From Burkholderiaceae bacterium (GTDB lineage Bacteria; Pseudomonadota; Gammaproteobacteria; Burkholderiales; Burkholderiaceae_C), in the NCBI GenBank assembly GCA_016790175.1, contig JAEUPI010000238.1:1-41688 (forward strand): 41,688 nt of DNA. The letters are read 5' to 3'. The notes below the pieces were generated by a model. That model searched no databases. It was not told the origin of the DNA and saw only the letters and a program-made list of their open reading frames with translations. Shown one piece after another: positions 17,329 to 24,520 of this stretch; within the stretch, counting starts at the first letter, position 1; each line of letters starts with the position of its first letter. The position numbers and the translations under genes were made by a program.

Positions 17329-18002
17329 ACGGGCCATAGGCTCAAGAAGAAGCGCGCCAGCCAGCCCATCGACTGCGCCTCGGCCTGCTGACCGCGACCG
17401 CGCTGTTCGATTCGCACGTTGGCGATCGCGGTGCTGGGCACCACGTTGCCCGGCAGGATCGCGCGCGGGTCCACCTGGCCCGAGAAGCGCAGCACGTCGA
17501 CGTTGGCATTGACGCCGATCTGCTTTTCGCCGGTGATGATCAGATGCCCGTTGGCCAGCACCTTCACCACGCTGGCGGTGATGGTCCCGGAGAAGTCGTT
17601 GCTGTTCTCGGTGGTGCCCTTGCCGCTGAAGGTGTTGTTGCTGGTGCCCGCCGCGCCCGCGCGGCCGAAGGAATTCGGGTTGACGAGCGGCAATGCGGTG
17701 ATGCCGGCTTCGACGGTGCCGGCCTTGTCGACCGTGCTGGTGGACTTCTGCGTCGCGCTCACCTTCTCGGTGATCTGCACGGTCAGCGTGTCGCCGATCA
17801 TGCGCGCACGATGGTCCTCGAACAGCGGCCTGTACCGATCGGCCTGGAAGATCGCGCCGTTGGTCCGCGCCGGCGGCGCCGGTGCGGCCGGCTCGACGAG
17901 CGGCGCCTCCAGCACGTCGATGCGCGGCTGGCGCTGCACCTGCTCGACCAGGCCGCAGCCGCCGAGCATCGCGGAGGCCGCAAGGATCACCACCACTCTC
18001 AT
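17325..18002 (-). CDS. flgH: Flagellar L-ring lipoprotein
   Basis: A 225-residue outer-membrane lipoprotein. The signal is [16 protein letters not shown] with a lipobox ending at Cys16. The mature part has the FlgH signatures NGAIFQADRYRPLFEDHRAR, GDTLTVQITEK, FSGKGTTENSNDFSGTIT, and NGHLIITGEKQIGVNANVDVLRFSGQVDP. It forms the L-ring around the distal rod in the outer membrane. The start codon overlaps the flgG stop (TGATG at 18004-18000), and the 3' end overlaps flgI. The longer frame continuing upstream to 18794 is not used, because it would run across flgG. Confidence 0.95.
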   Translation of the reverse strand: MRVVVILAASAMLGGCGLVEQVQRQPRIDVLEAPLVEPAAPAPPARTNGAIFQADRYRPLFEDHRARMIGDTLTVQITEKVSATQKSTSTVDKAGTVEAGITALPLVNPNSFGRAGAAGTSNNTFSGKGTTENSNDFSGTITASVVKVLANGHLIITGEKQIGVNANVDVLRFSGQVDPRAILPGNVVPSTAIANVRIEQRGRGQQAEAQSMGWLARFFLSLWPV

Positions 18003-18784
18003 CACAACTGTCCCAGTCGTTGCAGCATCTGGTCGGAAGTCTGGATCGCCTTCGAGTTGATCTCGTAGGCACGCTGCGTCTGGATCATCGCGACGAGCTC
18101 CTCGACGACGTTGACGTTGCTGGTCTCGACATAACCCTGAGCCAGGCTGCCGAGACCGTTGGTCCCGGGCGCGCCGCTCGAGGGCGTGCCCGATGCGGCG
18201 GTTTCGCCGAACAGGTTCTGTCCGCGCGGGTCGAGGCCCGAGGGGTTGGCGAACCCGGCGATCTGCAGCTGGCCCACCGACTGCGGCGCCGACTGCCCCG
18301 GCAACAGCACGCTGACGGTGCCGTCGGCGGCGATGGTCACGCTTTGCGCGTTGGCGGGAATGGTGATGCCCGGCTGCACGACAAAGCCGTTGTTGGTGAC
18401 GATCTGCCCCTGAGCGTCGACCTGGAATGCACCGTCGCGCGTGTAGGCCACGCTGCCGTCGGGCATCTGGATCTGGAAGAAGCCGTTGCCCTTGATGGCC
18501 ACGTCGAGGTTGTTGCCCGTCTGCTGCAGGTTGCCCTGCGTGAAGTTGCGCGACATCGCCACCGCCCGCACGCCGAGGCCGACCTGCAGGCCAGTGGGCA
18601 ACTGCGTCTGCTCGGAGCTGTTGGCGCCGGCCTGGCGCAGGTTCTGGTAGATCAGGTCCTCGAACACGGCATGGCCGCGCTTGAAGCCGTTGGTACCGAC
18701 GTTGGCCAGGTTGTGCGAGATGGCGTCGAGCTGCGTCTGCTGCGCTTCCATCCCGGTCTTGCTGATCCACAGTGAGCGGAACAT
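18002..18784 (-). CDS. flgG: Flagellar distal rod protein
   Basis: A 260-residue rod protein with the FlgG start [20 protein letters not shown] and [20 protein letters not shown]. The C-terminus is [20 protein letters not shown] followed by [15 protein letters not shown]. It builds the distal part of the drive shaft. ATG 18784 has GAAGGGAG nine bases upstream; a GTG two codons earlier has poor spacing and is rejected. A gap of 213 bases separates it from flgF, unusual for an otherwise tight operon, and a sigma28-like box lies in that gap. Confidence 0.95.
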   Translation of the reverse strand: MFRSLWISKTGMEAQQTQLDAISHNLANVGTNGFKRGHAVFEDLIYQNLRQAGANSSEQTQLPTGLQVGLGVRAVAMSRNFTQGNLQQTGNNLDVAIKGNGFFQIQMPDGSVAYTRDGAFQVDAQGQIVTNNGFVVQPGITIPANAQSVTIAADGTVSVLLPGQSAPQSVGQLQIAGFANPSGLDPRGQNLFGETAASGTPSSGAPGTNGLGSLAQGYVETSNVNVVEELVAMIQTQRAYEINSKAIQTSDQMLQRLGQL

Positions 18785-18815
18785 GGTCACACACTCCCTT
18801 CAGAGTCTGTGCCGA

Positions 18816-18842
18816 TGATCCGCCGGTGGTGGCCCTGGTTGA
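18816..18842 (-). promoter_or_regulatory. Weak sigma28 (FliA)-like promoter before flgG
   Basis: Read on the minus strand: TCAA (18842-18839), 15 bases, then GCGGATCA (18823-18816), six of eight matches to GCCGATAA. It is 32 bases before the flgG ATG, in the only long gap of the operon. The spacing is exact but the minus-10 box is imperfect, so this is a candidate only. Confidence 0.3.
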
Positions 18843-18997
18843 GCCCGAAAAGCGCGGGCAACGCGGGGTATCTCTGGCGCGTGCGCCGCCGCGACGACTG
18901 CCGCCTGCGGCCGGACGCGCGACTCAGCACTCACGCGTGAAATCGCGTTCGCGCCTTCGCCAGGCGAGTGGCCCCTTCCGGGACCGCACGTCCGGGC

Positions 18998-19723
18998 TCA
19001 GCTACCCGTCAGCAGCTTCGCCGCTGCCTGTTCCTTGTCCTGCGCACCCTGCAGCATCTTCATCTGCTGCTCGAACTGGCGCGCGGCGGCGATCATCGCG
19101 ATCATCGTCTCGATCGGGCTCACGTTGCTGCCCTCGAGGGCCCCGTCCTGCAGCCGCGCATTGGCGTCGGCCGGCAACTCGCCCTCGCCGGCGCGGAACA
19201 GACCGTCGGTGCCGCGCACGAGCGGCGCCTCGGGCGTCACCAGCTTCAGGCGGCCCACGGCCTGCGGCCGCGCATTGCCCACGCCAGCGCTGATCGTGCC
19301 GTCGGCGCCGATCTGGATCTGGGCATTGGCCGGCACGTTGATCGGCCCACCGTCGCCCAGCACAGTCAGTCCGTTCTTCGTGATCAGCACGCCCTCGGCA
19401 TTCACGTCGAGCGCACCGGCGCGCGTGTAGGCCTCGGTGCCGTCGAGCGCCTGCACCGCGAGCCAGGCATTGCCCTTCATGGCCACGTCGAGGTTGCGGC
19501 CGGTGGGCATCACCTGGCCGGGATCGTTGCTGGTGCCGGGCGTGGACTCGATGGCGTAGACCCGCGTGCTCGCGCCGCTGCCCAGCACCGGCACCGCGCG
19601 AAACGCGGTGAGCTCGGCGCGGAACCCCGGCGTCGACGCGTTGGCCAGGTTGTTGGCGAGCACGTCCTGCCGCTGCATCGTGGCCTTGGCACCGGCCATC
19701 GAGAGATAGATGAGTCGATCCAT
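18998..19723 (-). CDS. flgF: Flagellar proximal rod protein
   Basis: A 241-residue rod protein. MDRLIYLSMAGAKATMQRQD and LANNLANASTPGFRAEL are the FlgF-type N-terminus. The C-terminus has ALEGSNVSPIETMIAMIAAA followed by RQFEQQMKMLQGAQDKEQAA. It sits in the proximal rod together with FlgB and FlgC. GAGG seven bases before ATG 19723 supports the start. It follows flgE by 14 bases. A 213-base non-coding stretch follows its stop. Confidence 0.94.
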   Translation of the reverse strand: MDRLIYLSMAGAKATMQRQDVLANNLANASTPGFRAELTAFRAVPVLGSGASTRVYAIESTPGTSNDPGQVMPTGRNLDVAMKGNAWLAVQALDGTEAYTRAGALDVNAEGVLITKNGLTVLGDGGPINVPANAQIQIGADGTISAGVGNARPQAVGRLKLVTPEAPLVRGTDGLFRAGEGELPADANARLQDGALEGSNVSPIETMIAMIAAARQFEQQMKMLQGAQDKEQAAAKLLTGS

Positions 19724-19737
19724 GGCCCGGCCTCAGC

Positions 19738-21000
19738 TCACCTCATGTTCACCAGGGTCTGCATGATCTGGTCCTCGGTCTTGATGCTCTGCGCATTGGC
19801 CTGGTAGGCGCGCTGCGCGGTGATCATCGACACCAGCTCGCCGGTGAGATCGACGTTGCTCTCTTCCAGCGCGCCGGACTGCAGCACGCCGAGGTTGCCG
19901 TTGCCCGGCGTGCCGAGGATCGGATCGCCCGACGCGTACGTGCGGCCCCAGCCGTTGTCACCCAGCGGCTGCAGGCCCTGCGGGTTGCGGAAGTTGGCAA
20001 TCTCGACCTGACCCGCCGGCTTGCTCTGGCCGTTGGAGTAGCGCGCCATCACGATGCCGTTGTTCTCCACCGTGATGCTGTTGAGCTGGCCCGGGGCATA
20101 ACCGTCCTGCGTCATGTCGGTCACTCCGAAGCTGGCGCCGAACTGCGAGGCGCGCGTCACGTCGAGCAGCACGCCCGGAATCGCGAGCGTCTGCGCGCCG
20201 GCGGCGTTGGTCGACGCGGGGATGTTCACCGCCACGGCGCCCGCGGGGGCGGTGGGCGCGCTGCCATTGGCCGGGAAGCTGATCGTCGTCACCGCGGTCG
20301 GCGCGACGTTGGTGCCGCCGACACTGGTGCCGTTGGCGGTGATGAAGACGTTCCAGGTGTCGGTGGCGCTCTTCTGGAAGTAGTAGGTCAGCGCCACGTC
20401 CTGGCCCTTGGCATCGTAGACCGTCATCGACGTGGCGTTGTTGTAGGTCGTCGGATCGGCGAAGTTGATCAACGGTGCCGCAGCCGGTGCGGTGACGCCG
20501 AGCCGCGAGTCGAGGTTCATCTCGAGCGAGATGTTGGCCGTGGGCTGGGGATCGATGCCCGAGGTGGGCAGCTGCAGCGGCACTGCGGTGCCGGGCTGGA
20601 TCACGCCGGTGCCACTGGCCGGATAGCCGAGCAGTTTCTGCAGGCTGTTGTTGACGATGTAGCCTTCGCGGTCGACCTTGAACTGGCCGTTGCGCGTGTA
20701 GCTGACCGGCGAGTTGCCGTCGGTGACCTGGAAGAAGCCCGACCCGTTGATCGCCAGATCCATCGGGTTGTCGGTGGTCATGATGTTGCCTTGCGTGAAC
20801 TGCTGCGACACCGCCACCAGGTTCACGCCGATGCCGATCGGGTTCGCCCCGGCACCGTTGAGCGCCGCGGCATACACGTCGGCGAATTCCGCACGTGCCG
20901 CCTTGGCGCCGTAGGTGGCCGAGTTGGCGATGTTGTTGCCGATCACTTCCAGGCTCTTGGCCGTGGCGTTCAGTCCGGAAAGACCTTGCTGGAATCCCAT
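19738..21000 (-). CDS. flgE: Flagellar hook protein
   Basis: A 420-residue hook subunit. The N-terminus MGFQQGLSGLNATAKSLEVI and GNNIANSATYGAKAARAEF, the middle YYFQKSATDTWNVFITANG, and the C-terminus GALEESNVDLTGELVSMITA..RAYQANAQSIKTEDQIMQTLVN are standard FlgE. It assembles the curved universal joint under the FlgD cap. AAGGAC lies before ATG 21000. It is 42 bases after flgD. Confidence 0.96.
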   Translation of the reverse strand: MGFQQGLSGLNATAKSLEVIGNNIANSATYGAKAARAEFADVYAAALNGAGANPIGIGVNLVAVSQQFTQGNIMTTDNPMDLAINGSGFFQVTDGNSPVSYTRNGQFKVDREGYIVNNSLQKLLGYPASGTGVIQPGTAVPLQLPTSGIDPQPTANISLEMNLDSRLGVTAPAAAPLINFADPTTYNNATSMTVYDAKGQDVALTYYFQKSATDTWNVFITANGTSVGGTNVAPTAVTTISFPANGSAPTAPAGAVAVNIPASTNAAGAQTLAIPGVLLDVTRASQFGASFGVTDMTQDGYAPGQLNSITVENNGIVMARYSNGQSKPAGQVEIANFRNPQGLQPLGDNGWGRTYASGDPILGTPGNGNLGVLQSGALEESNVDLTGELVSMITAQRAYQANAQSIKTEDQIMQTLVNMR

Positions 21001-21042
21001 GGGTGTGTCCTTGGTTTGGTGAGACGGAGGCGGTCGTGAGCG

Positions 21043-21699
21043 TCAGTCGAAGGCCTTGACCTTGTCGTAGCTCGTCGGGCCGGCGTTCGCGAGTTCGAGC
21101 ACCAGACCGCCCGGGCCGACGCTCACCGCGTCGACGCGGTCGCGTGTGTAGGCGGCGGCGGCCACCGCCGTGGTGCCCAGCGTGGCGGTGATGCGGAATT
21201 GGGTGGCCCGGCTGGCGTCGATGCCCTCGCCCGGCGTCCAGTCGAAACTGTGCCGGCCGCTGGGCATGGCGCCGAGCTCGTCGGTGTCGATCACGCGGCC
21301 CGCGGCGTCGAGCACCTCGAGCCGCACACGGTCGGCCTGCGAGGCGAGCTCGAAGCCGCCGTGGCCGGTGCCGTTGTCGGCGACGAGGCGGCTGCCGTCG
21401 ATCAATACGTCGTGACCGACGAGTGCTGCGCCGGTCAGCGCCTGCAGCTGCGCGAACTGCGTGTTCAGACCCAGCACGGTGGTGTTCAGCTTGTCGATGC
21501 CCGAGACCGTCTGGATCTGCGCCATCTGGCTGGTGACCTGGGCGTTGTCCATCGGATTCAGCGGGTCCTGGTTCTGCATCTGCGCAACGAGCAGCTTGAG
21601 GAACCGGTCCTCGGTGTTGGCATTGGCCGTCGCGCTGGTGGCGGCGGCAGCGTTCACGGCGTTGACCGTGTTGTTGGCGGCGACGGCGGTGGTGGCCAT
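21043..21699 (-). CDS. flgD: Flagellar hook-capping (scaffold) protein
   Basis: A 218-residue protein. The conserved N-terminal block EDRFLKLLVAQMQNQDPLNP followed by MDNAQVTSQMAQIQTVSGID is the FlgD hallmark. The C-terminal half contains the Ig/FLN-like region around RVRLEVLDAAGRVIDTDELG and GRHSFDWTPG. It caps the growing hook and is discarded afterwards. The first 30 residues are Ala/Asn/Thr-rich and disordered. GAGGAAGG precedes ATG 21699 by eight bases. It starts 14 bases after flgC. Confidence 0.95.
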   Translation of the reverse strand: MATTAVAANNTVNAVNAAAATSATANANTEDRFLKLLVAQMQNQDPLNPMDNAQVTSQMAQIQTVSGIDKLNTTVLGLNTQFAQLQALTGAALVGHDVLIDGSRLVADNGTGHGGFELASQADRVRLEVLDAAGRVIDTDELGAMPSGRHSFDWTPGEGIDASRATQFRITATLGTTAVAAAAYTRDRVDAVSVGPGGLVLELANAGPTSYDKVKAFD

Positions 21700-21713
21700 G
21701 GTTCAGGCCTTCC

Positions 21714-22118
21714 TCACTGGCCGAGCTGCAGCGTCTTCAGCAGCAGTTGTTTGGCGGTGTTCATGACTTCCACGTTGTTCTGGTACGAACGCGATGCGGA
21801 GATCATGTTGACCATCTCCTCCACCGGATTCACGTTGCTGTAGGTCACGTAGCCCTCGGCGTCGGCACCGGGATGCTTGGGGTCGTGCACGCGGCGTCCC
21901 GGCGCATCGGCCTCGGCCACCGTGCTCACGCGCACGCCCGCCGCACCGACCTCGCCCATCAGCTGGGTCTGGAACACGACCTGCCGCGCCTTGTAGGCCT
22001 GGCCGTCGGGCCCGGCCACGGTGTCGGCATTGGCCAGGTTGGAGGCCACGACGTTCAGCCGCTGGCTCTGCGCGCTGGTGGCGCTGCCGGAGACGTTGAA
22101 GATCTGAAAGAGGCTCAT
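21714..22118 (-). CDS. flgC: Flagellar basal-body rod protein
   Basis: A 134-residue proximal rod protein. The N-terminal motif SLFQIFNVSGSATSAQSQRL followed by NVVASNLANADT, and the C-terminal VNPVEEMVNMISASRSYQNN, then VEVMNTAKQLLLKTLQLGQ, are diagnostic. The length is normal for the family. GGGAG seven bases before ATG 22118. It follows flgB by 37 bases. Confidence 0.96.
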   Translation of the reverse strand: MSLFQIFNVSGSATSAQSQRLNVVASNLANADTVAGPDGQAYKARQVVFQTQLMGEVGAAGVRVSTVAEADAPGRRVHDPKHPGADAEGYVTYSNVNPVEEMVNMISASRSYQNNVEVMNTAKQLLLKTLQLGQ

Positions 22119-22155
22119 GGACGATCTCCCTGGAGTCGAGGGTTACGGCGCGACA

Positions 22156-22563
22156 TCAGCTCTGGTTGTGCGGCTTCATGGCATCGAGCATGGTGCGCAC
22201 CTGGCCGTTCAGGAAACGCAGCGCCGCCTCGTACTTCACCGTGTTGTCGGCAAAGCTGGCACGCTCGCGGTCGAGATCGACGGTGTTGCGGTCGAGGTTG
22301 TCCTGGCTGGCGTGCGCATACAGCAGCTGCGGCTCGGCACGCGCACCGGCGGCGGGGCCGAGATGCCGCGCCTTCGTGGCCGCGACAGCCGCACCCTGCG
22401 TCTGCCCGGTGGCCTCGCGCAGCGCACGCGCGAAGTGCATGTCTCGGGCCACGTAGCCCGGCGTGTCGGCGTTGGCGATGTTGCTGGCGATCAGGCGTTG
22501 CCGCTCGGCACGCAAGCTGAGCGCCTGGGCCTGGAAGTCGAGACCTTGGGTCAAGCGGGTCAT
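22156..22563 (-). CDS. flgB: Flagellar basal-body rod protein
   Basis: A 135-residue rod protein, the first gene of the flgBCDEFGHIJKL unit. LTQGLDFQAQALSLRAERQR, LIASNIANADTPGYVARDM and the C-terminal FADNTVKYEAALRFLNGQVR are standard. ATG 22563 is preceded by GGAAAGG. The open frame continuing upstream to 23151 lies opposite flgA and is not coding. The 165-base divergent gap to flgA should hold the operon's promoter and an FlhDC site, but I cannot point to a convincing box by eye. Confidence 0.96.
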   Translation of the reverse strand: MTRLTQGLDFQAQALSLRAERQRLIASNIANADTPGYVARDMHFARALREATGQTQGAAVAATKARHLGPAAGARAEPQLLYAHASQDNLDRNTVDLDRERASFADNTVKYEAALRFLNGQVRTMLDAMKPHNQS

Positions 22564-22728
22564 CGGGGGCCTTTCCGAGTCGGCGCGGGTTGGTGTCGAT
22601 AGATACCGCCTCGTCCGCCTCTTACGGTGGTTGGACCATTGTGGAAGTCGAGGCGCCGAACATGAGCGCGAAAAGGCGGCGCAAGGCGGCGCATTTCGAG
22701 TCACCGGCGCGTGAGCCGCTCGCCCAGC

Positions 22729-23469
22729 ATGTCGTTCGTGAAGAAGCTTGTGCCTTGGTGCGCCGCCGCTCTGGCCTGGGCGCTCGGACTCGTGATGTCG
22801 GCCGCACAGGCGTTGGCGCCAAGCGGGTCCGACGGCGCGCCGGCGGGCGATGCGATGCTGGCCGAGCGCGTGCAACAACTCGCACACGAAGCCGTACGCC
22901 GCAGCGCAGCCGACATGCGCGTGCAGATCGAGGTCGGCCATCTCGATCCGCGTTTGAAGCTGGCCCCCTGCGCACGCATCACGCCCTTCGTTCCCACCGG
23001 CGCCAGGCTGTGGGGCGCCACACGCGTGGGGCTGCGCTGCGACGATGGCGCGCGCTGGAGTGTCTACCTGCCGATCCGCGTGAAGGTGTTCGCGCCGGCA
23101 CTCGTGCTGGCGCAGGCGCTGCCGGCCGGCACGGTGATAGCAGCCGCGCACCTGACGCGCGCCGAGATCGACCTGGCCGCCGCGCCGGACACGGCGTTGC
23201 AGCGCGAGAGTCTGGCACTCGGCCGTATCCTGAGTCGGCCGCTGCCCGCGGGCGCAACGCTGCGCCAGGGCGATCTGCGTGCCCGCCAGTGGTTCGCCGC
23301 CGGCGACACCGTGCGCATCGTCGCGCGCGGGCCGGGATATCAGGCGGTGTCGGAAGGCCAGGCGCTCGGGCCTGGGCTCGATGGCCAGAACGCCCGTGTA
23401 CGCACCGAAACTGGGCGCATCGTCACCGGGCGGGCCAGCGGGCCGCGCCAGATGGACTTGACGCTGTGA
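22729..23469 (+). CDS. flgA: Flagellar P-ring assembly chaperone
   Basis: A 246-residue periplasmic protein. A hydrophobic signal (about 6-30, ending QALA) is followed by a domain with VQIEVGHLDPRLKLAPCARI, then ARWSVYLPIRVKVFAPALVL. The SAF-like C-terminal part has LPAGTVIAAAHLTRAEIDLA and a tail with NARVRTETGRIVTGRASGPR, typical of FlgA. It assists P-ring (FlgI) assembly. It is divergent from flgB. ATG 22729 is chosen over the GTG 18 bases upstream; neither has a good Shine-Dalgarno. Confidence 0.93.
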   Translation: MSFVKKLVPWCAAALAWALGLVMSAAQALAPSGSDGAPAGDAMLAERVQQLAHEAVRRSAADMRVQIEVGHLDPRLKLAPCARITPFVPTGARLWGATRVGLRCDDGARWSVYLPIRVKVFAPALVLAQALPAGTVIAAAHLTRAEIDLAAAPDTALQRESLALGRILSRPLPAGATLRQGDLRARQWFAAGDTVRIVARGPGYQAVSEGQALGPGLDGQNARVRTETGRIVTGRASGPRQMDLTL

Positions 23470-23559
23470 GCGCGCATGGCCGTTCCAAAGCGCTCACACC
23501 GGAGCCCTTCATGGGCGGAGGTTGCCTGATGTGCGCCTTGGTTACAAAGCGTCGGAATC

Positions 23560-23576
23560 ACCCCTTATTGCGGGGT
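23560..23576 (+). repeat. 17-bp inverted repeat between flgA and flgM
   Basis: ACCCC (23560-23564) pairs with GGGGT (23572-23576) across TTATTGC. No T-run follows, so a classical terminator is unlikely. It lies 91 bases after the flgA stop and 27 bases upstream of the flgM sigma28-type box. It could be a weak attenuator or an operator for a class II regulator. Confidence 0.45.
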
Positions 23577-23602
23577 TCGAAGCCGAAAATCATGGCCAAC
23601 AC

Positions 23603-23630
23603 TCAAGTTCCCGGCGGTCTGCGCCGATAG
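23603..23630 (+). promoter_or_regulatory. Sigma28 (FliA)-type promoter for flgM
   Basis: TCAA (23603-23606; TCAAGTTC overall) and GCCGATAG (23623-23630) are separated by 16 bases, one more than the optimum of 15. The minus-10 box matches GCCGATAA in seven of eight bases. It ends 45 bases before the flgM ATG. A FliA-dependent flgM promoter is well known in enteric bacteria. Confidence 0.7.
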
Positions 23631-23674
23631 GCACCTATGACGCAGGTGCGTGTCGCCGTACCGTGGAGTCCATC

Positions 23675-23968
23675 ATGAAGATCGGTCCTCTCGACAGCAA
23701 GGCAGCCATCAACAGCGCGAACGCCGAGCGCAAATCGGTCGTGGGCGCGAATGCCCAGGCCGCGCGCCCCGAACCGAGCGCCAAGGTCGAGCTGTCGCCG
23801 GCGGCCAGCCTGATCGCGAAGGCCGAGGCCGACGGCAGCTTCGACGCGCAGAAGGTCGATCGCCTGGCCGCGGCCATTCGCAACGGCAGCTTCCAGGTCG
23901 ACGCCGACGCCATTGCCGACAAGCTGATCGCGCAGGCGCAGGAGATGCTCGGCCGCACGCCGCAGTAG
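23675..23968 (+). CDS. flgM: Anti-sigma28 factor
   Basis: A 97-residue protein. MKIGPLDSKAAINSANAERK starts a disordered N-terminal half. The C-terminal FliA-binding part has VELSPAASLIAKAEADGSFD, then AQKVDRLAAAIRNGSFQVDA and DAIADKLIAQA, the usual FlgM pattern. It blocks FliA until it is exported through the finished hook. TGGAG five bases before ATG 23675 fixes the start. It is preceded by its own sigma28-type promoter and followed by flgN after 11 bases. Confidence 0.94.
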   Translation: MKIGPLDSKAAINSANAERKSVVGANAQAARPEPSAKVELSPAASLIAKAEADGSFDAQKVDRLAAAIRNGSFQVDADAIADKLIAQAQEMLGRTPQ

Positions 23969-23979
23969 GACCGCCAGCG

Positions 23980-24408
23980 ATGTCCGCCAGCGCCGTACGC
24001 CTCGCGGCTTCGACTTCCGCAGCCGTTGTCGCCCCCGACCCGCGCAGCGAACTCGAACCCGTGTTGCTGCGCGTGGAGCAGCGACTGCAGGATCTGCAGG
24101 GCTCGCTGGCCGCGCGCGACATGCCTTGCCTGGAACTGCACGCCGCCGAACTGCATCGCGCACTGGGTGTTGCCGTGCAGCAGTTCGTCCAGGCGGCGCG
24201 CCGCGGCGGTGTGCCGCCCGACCTGCGCCAACGTCTCGCGCAGGCCGGCGCGCAGATCGCGGCTCAACGCGATGCGCTCGCCCGTGCCACCGCGGCCATG
24301 GACCGTGCGCTCGACGTGCTGATGCCCGGCCTGGGCCAGACCCCCGCGCTGTACTCGGCGCAGGGTGCGCACGAACCGCGCTCGAGCGGCGCGTCGCTGC
24401 AAGCTTGA
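23980..24408 (+). CDS. flgN: Flagellar export chaperone for FlgK/FlgL
   Basis: A 142-residue helical protein. LEPVLLRVEQRLQDLQGSLA, ARDMPCLELHAAELHRALGV and the later heptad-rich LAQAGAQIAAQRDALARATAAM fit FlgN. FlgN members diverge strongly, so identification rests on size, helical pattern and position after flgM. It should bind the C-termini of FlgK and FlgL in the cytoplasm. ATG 23980 is 11 bases after flgM. The C-terminus (SAQGAHEPRSSGASLQA) looks disordered. Confidence 0.82.
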   Translation: MSASAVRLAASTSAAVVAPDPRSELEPVLLRVEQRLQDLQGSLAARDMPCLELHAAELHRALGVAVQQFVQAARRGGVPPDLRQRLAQAGAQIAAQRDALARATAAMDRALDVLMPGLGQTPALYSAQGAHEPRSSGASLQA

Positions 24409-24520
24409 AGCCCCTAAGGCTCGCACCCGCGAGTCCCTGAATCGTCAAACGCGCTTCGCGCGGCGATTGCCAGTGCCGAGCACGTGTGCAAACATGTGAC
24501 AATCGCAACGAGGGGACAGG

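Noticed and set aside
16222-18072. FlgI reading frame extended upstream to 18072
   Set aside because: The extension covers flgH in another frame and is Arg/Gln-rich. The signal peptide and the ATGA overlap place the start at 17328 or 17337.
18931-18940. Perfect palindrome TCACGCGTGA as a regulator site
   Set aside because: A single 10-bp palindrome in GC-rich DNA is expected by chance at this scale, and no second copy was seen near another promoter. It is mentioned only as part of the flgF-flgG gap.
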